Shown: piece after piece, positions 4,845 to 5,424 of the stretch
How the letters are laid out: each line of letters begins with the position of its first letter
Position numbering within the stretch: the stretch's first letter is position 1
Source of the DNA: an uncultured Oscillospiraceae bacterium
GTDB lineage: Bacteria; Bacillota; Clostridia; Oscillospirales; Oscillospiraceae
Direction: 5' to 3'
Assembly: GCA_934561725.1 (NCBI GenBank)
Contig: CAKTGW010000091.1
Coordinates: forward strand, 1 to 5,424
Length of the DNA: 5,424 nucleotides
Translations under genes and position numbers: made by a program
Notes under the pieces: generated by a model
Database searches by the model: none
Seen by the model: only the letters and a program-made list of their open reading frames with translations
What the model was told of the DNA's origin: nothing

Positions 4845-5424
4845 ATGGACAATAAACATGAAATTCTTACGCTCCTGCGCTCTGTTGCCGCAGGAGATAC
4901 AAAGCCTGAAGATGCTTTGAACACATTGAAGATCAGCCCTTTTGAGGATCTGGGCTATGCTAAGGTGGATTTTCACCGCAGCATACGTCAGGGGGCCGCT
5001 GAAGTGATCTATGGCGCCGGAAAAACCGCACAGCAGATCTCCGGCATCTTAACCGCTATGACTGCCCGCGGTGCACACAACATTCTCGTCACCCGGTTGG
5101 ACAGCGAAAAGGCAGACTATATCTCCAAAAGCGCCCACGTGGACTACCACGAGGATGCGCATCTGGCTATTGTAAATCCCATGGAGATCCCCCACCTTGG
5201 CCATATTGTTGTCGCCACTGGCGGCACCAGCGATATCAGCGTAGCTGAAGAAGCCGCACTCACGGCCGAGACGCTGGGAAATCAGGTCACGCGTCTGTAC
5301 GATGTCGGCGTCGCCGGACTGCACCGCCTGCTGGGAAACATGGGTGAGTTGGCATCAGCCCGCTGTGTTGTCGCTGTGGCCGGTATGGAGGGCGCTCTGG
5401 CCTCCGTGGTAGGCGGGCTTGTTG
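4845..5424 (+). CDS. larB: LarB, nicotinic acid adenine dinucleotide carboxylase/hydrolase of nickel-pincer nucleotide synthesis (3' end outside window)
   Basis: LarB opens the nickel-pincer nucleotide pathway: it carboxylates the pyridine ring of nicotinic acid adenine dinucleotide and releases AMP, giving the biscarboxylate that LarE uses. The visible 193 residues start at ATG 4845, 5 bases after AAAGGAG (4833-4839). A helical N-terminal part with EDLGYAKVDFHRSIRQGAAE (34-53), VIYGAGKT (54-61) and TRLD is followed by the AIR-carboxylase-like (PurE-like) domain with VVATGGTSDISVAEEA (122-137), TRLYDVGVAGLHRLL (149-163) and VVAVAGMEGALASVVGGL (175-192). Full-length LarB is about 250 residues, so roughly the last 55 are missing. 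They should include the catalytic cysteine near the C-terminus, which cannot be checked here. It forms an operon with larE (16-base gap); larC would be expected next. Confidence 0.95.
   Translation, partial: MDNKHEILTLLRSVAAGDTKPEDALNTLKISPFEDLGYAKVDFHRSIRQGAAEVIYGAGKTAQQISGILTAMTARGAHNILVTRLDSEKADYISKSAHVDYHEDAHLAIVNPMEIPHLGHIVVATGGTSDISVAEEAALTAETLGNQVTRLYDVGVAGLHRLLGNMGELASARCVVAVAGMEGALASVVGGLV

Noticed and set aside
4079..4924. Minus-strand open frame of 281 residues opposite larE and the start of larB
   Set aside because: The composition is low-complexity and glycine/alanine rich, no family is recognisable, and it lies opposite two confident genes.

Overview
The window looks like chromosomal DNA from a spore-forming, low-oxygen Firmicute. 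A clostridial gut-type bacterium, possibly near the Oscillospiraceae, fits best, but that placement is inference. The evidence is a spore cortex-lytic enzyme gene (sleB), a threonyl-tRNA synthetase gene under a T-box riboswitch, strong GGAGG ribosome binding sites, textbook sigma-A promoters and a fairly GC-rich coding sequence. There are five protein genes. Two lie on the minus strand (thrS, then sleB) and three on the plus strand (a C39-like peptidase, larE, and larB, which is cut by the window edge).

Minus strand, read right to left. A sigma-A promoter at 2838-2866 starts an RNA that first forms a T-box leader (about 2831 to 2576). It has a threonine ACC specifier, the conserved T-box sequence, and mutually exclusive antiterminator and terminator hairpins. 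The leader feeds thrS (816-2561), a ThrRS without the N-terminal TGS domain. About 115 bases later comes sleB (36-701), a secreted germination hydrolase with a TTG start. The thrS-sleB gap holds a perfect 13-bp inverted repeat that looks like a terminator and buries the sleB ribosome binding site. Inside it is a sequence matching the forespore sigma-G promoter consensus. This suggests that vegetative thrS transcripts cannot express sleB.

Plus strand. A membrane-anchored C39-like cysteine peptidase of unknown substrate (3089-3919) is followed, after only 42 bases, by a near-consensus sigma-A promoter (3962-3990). That promoter drives a nickel-pincer nucleotide (NPN) cofactor operon, larE (4073-4828) then larB (4845 to the window end). 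LarB carboxylates and cleaves nicotinic acid adenine dinucleotide, and LarE adds sulfur. LarC, the nickel-inserting enzyme, and any LarA-type racemase are not in the window. This LarE carries the three cysteines of the iron-sulfur type rather than one sacrificial cysteine.

The 527-base gene-free stretch 2562-3088 holds the T-box leader, the thrS promoter, a candidate promoter for the peptidase gene and that gene's A-rich leader. No RNA gene, mobile element or CRISPR array was seen. The least explained item is the short larE leader: an intrinsic terminator-like hairpin with a T-tract sits between the larE promoter and its ribosome binding site, so expression of the nickel-cofactor genes may be controlled by attenuation.
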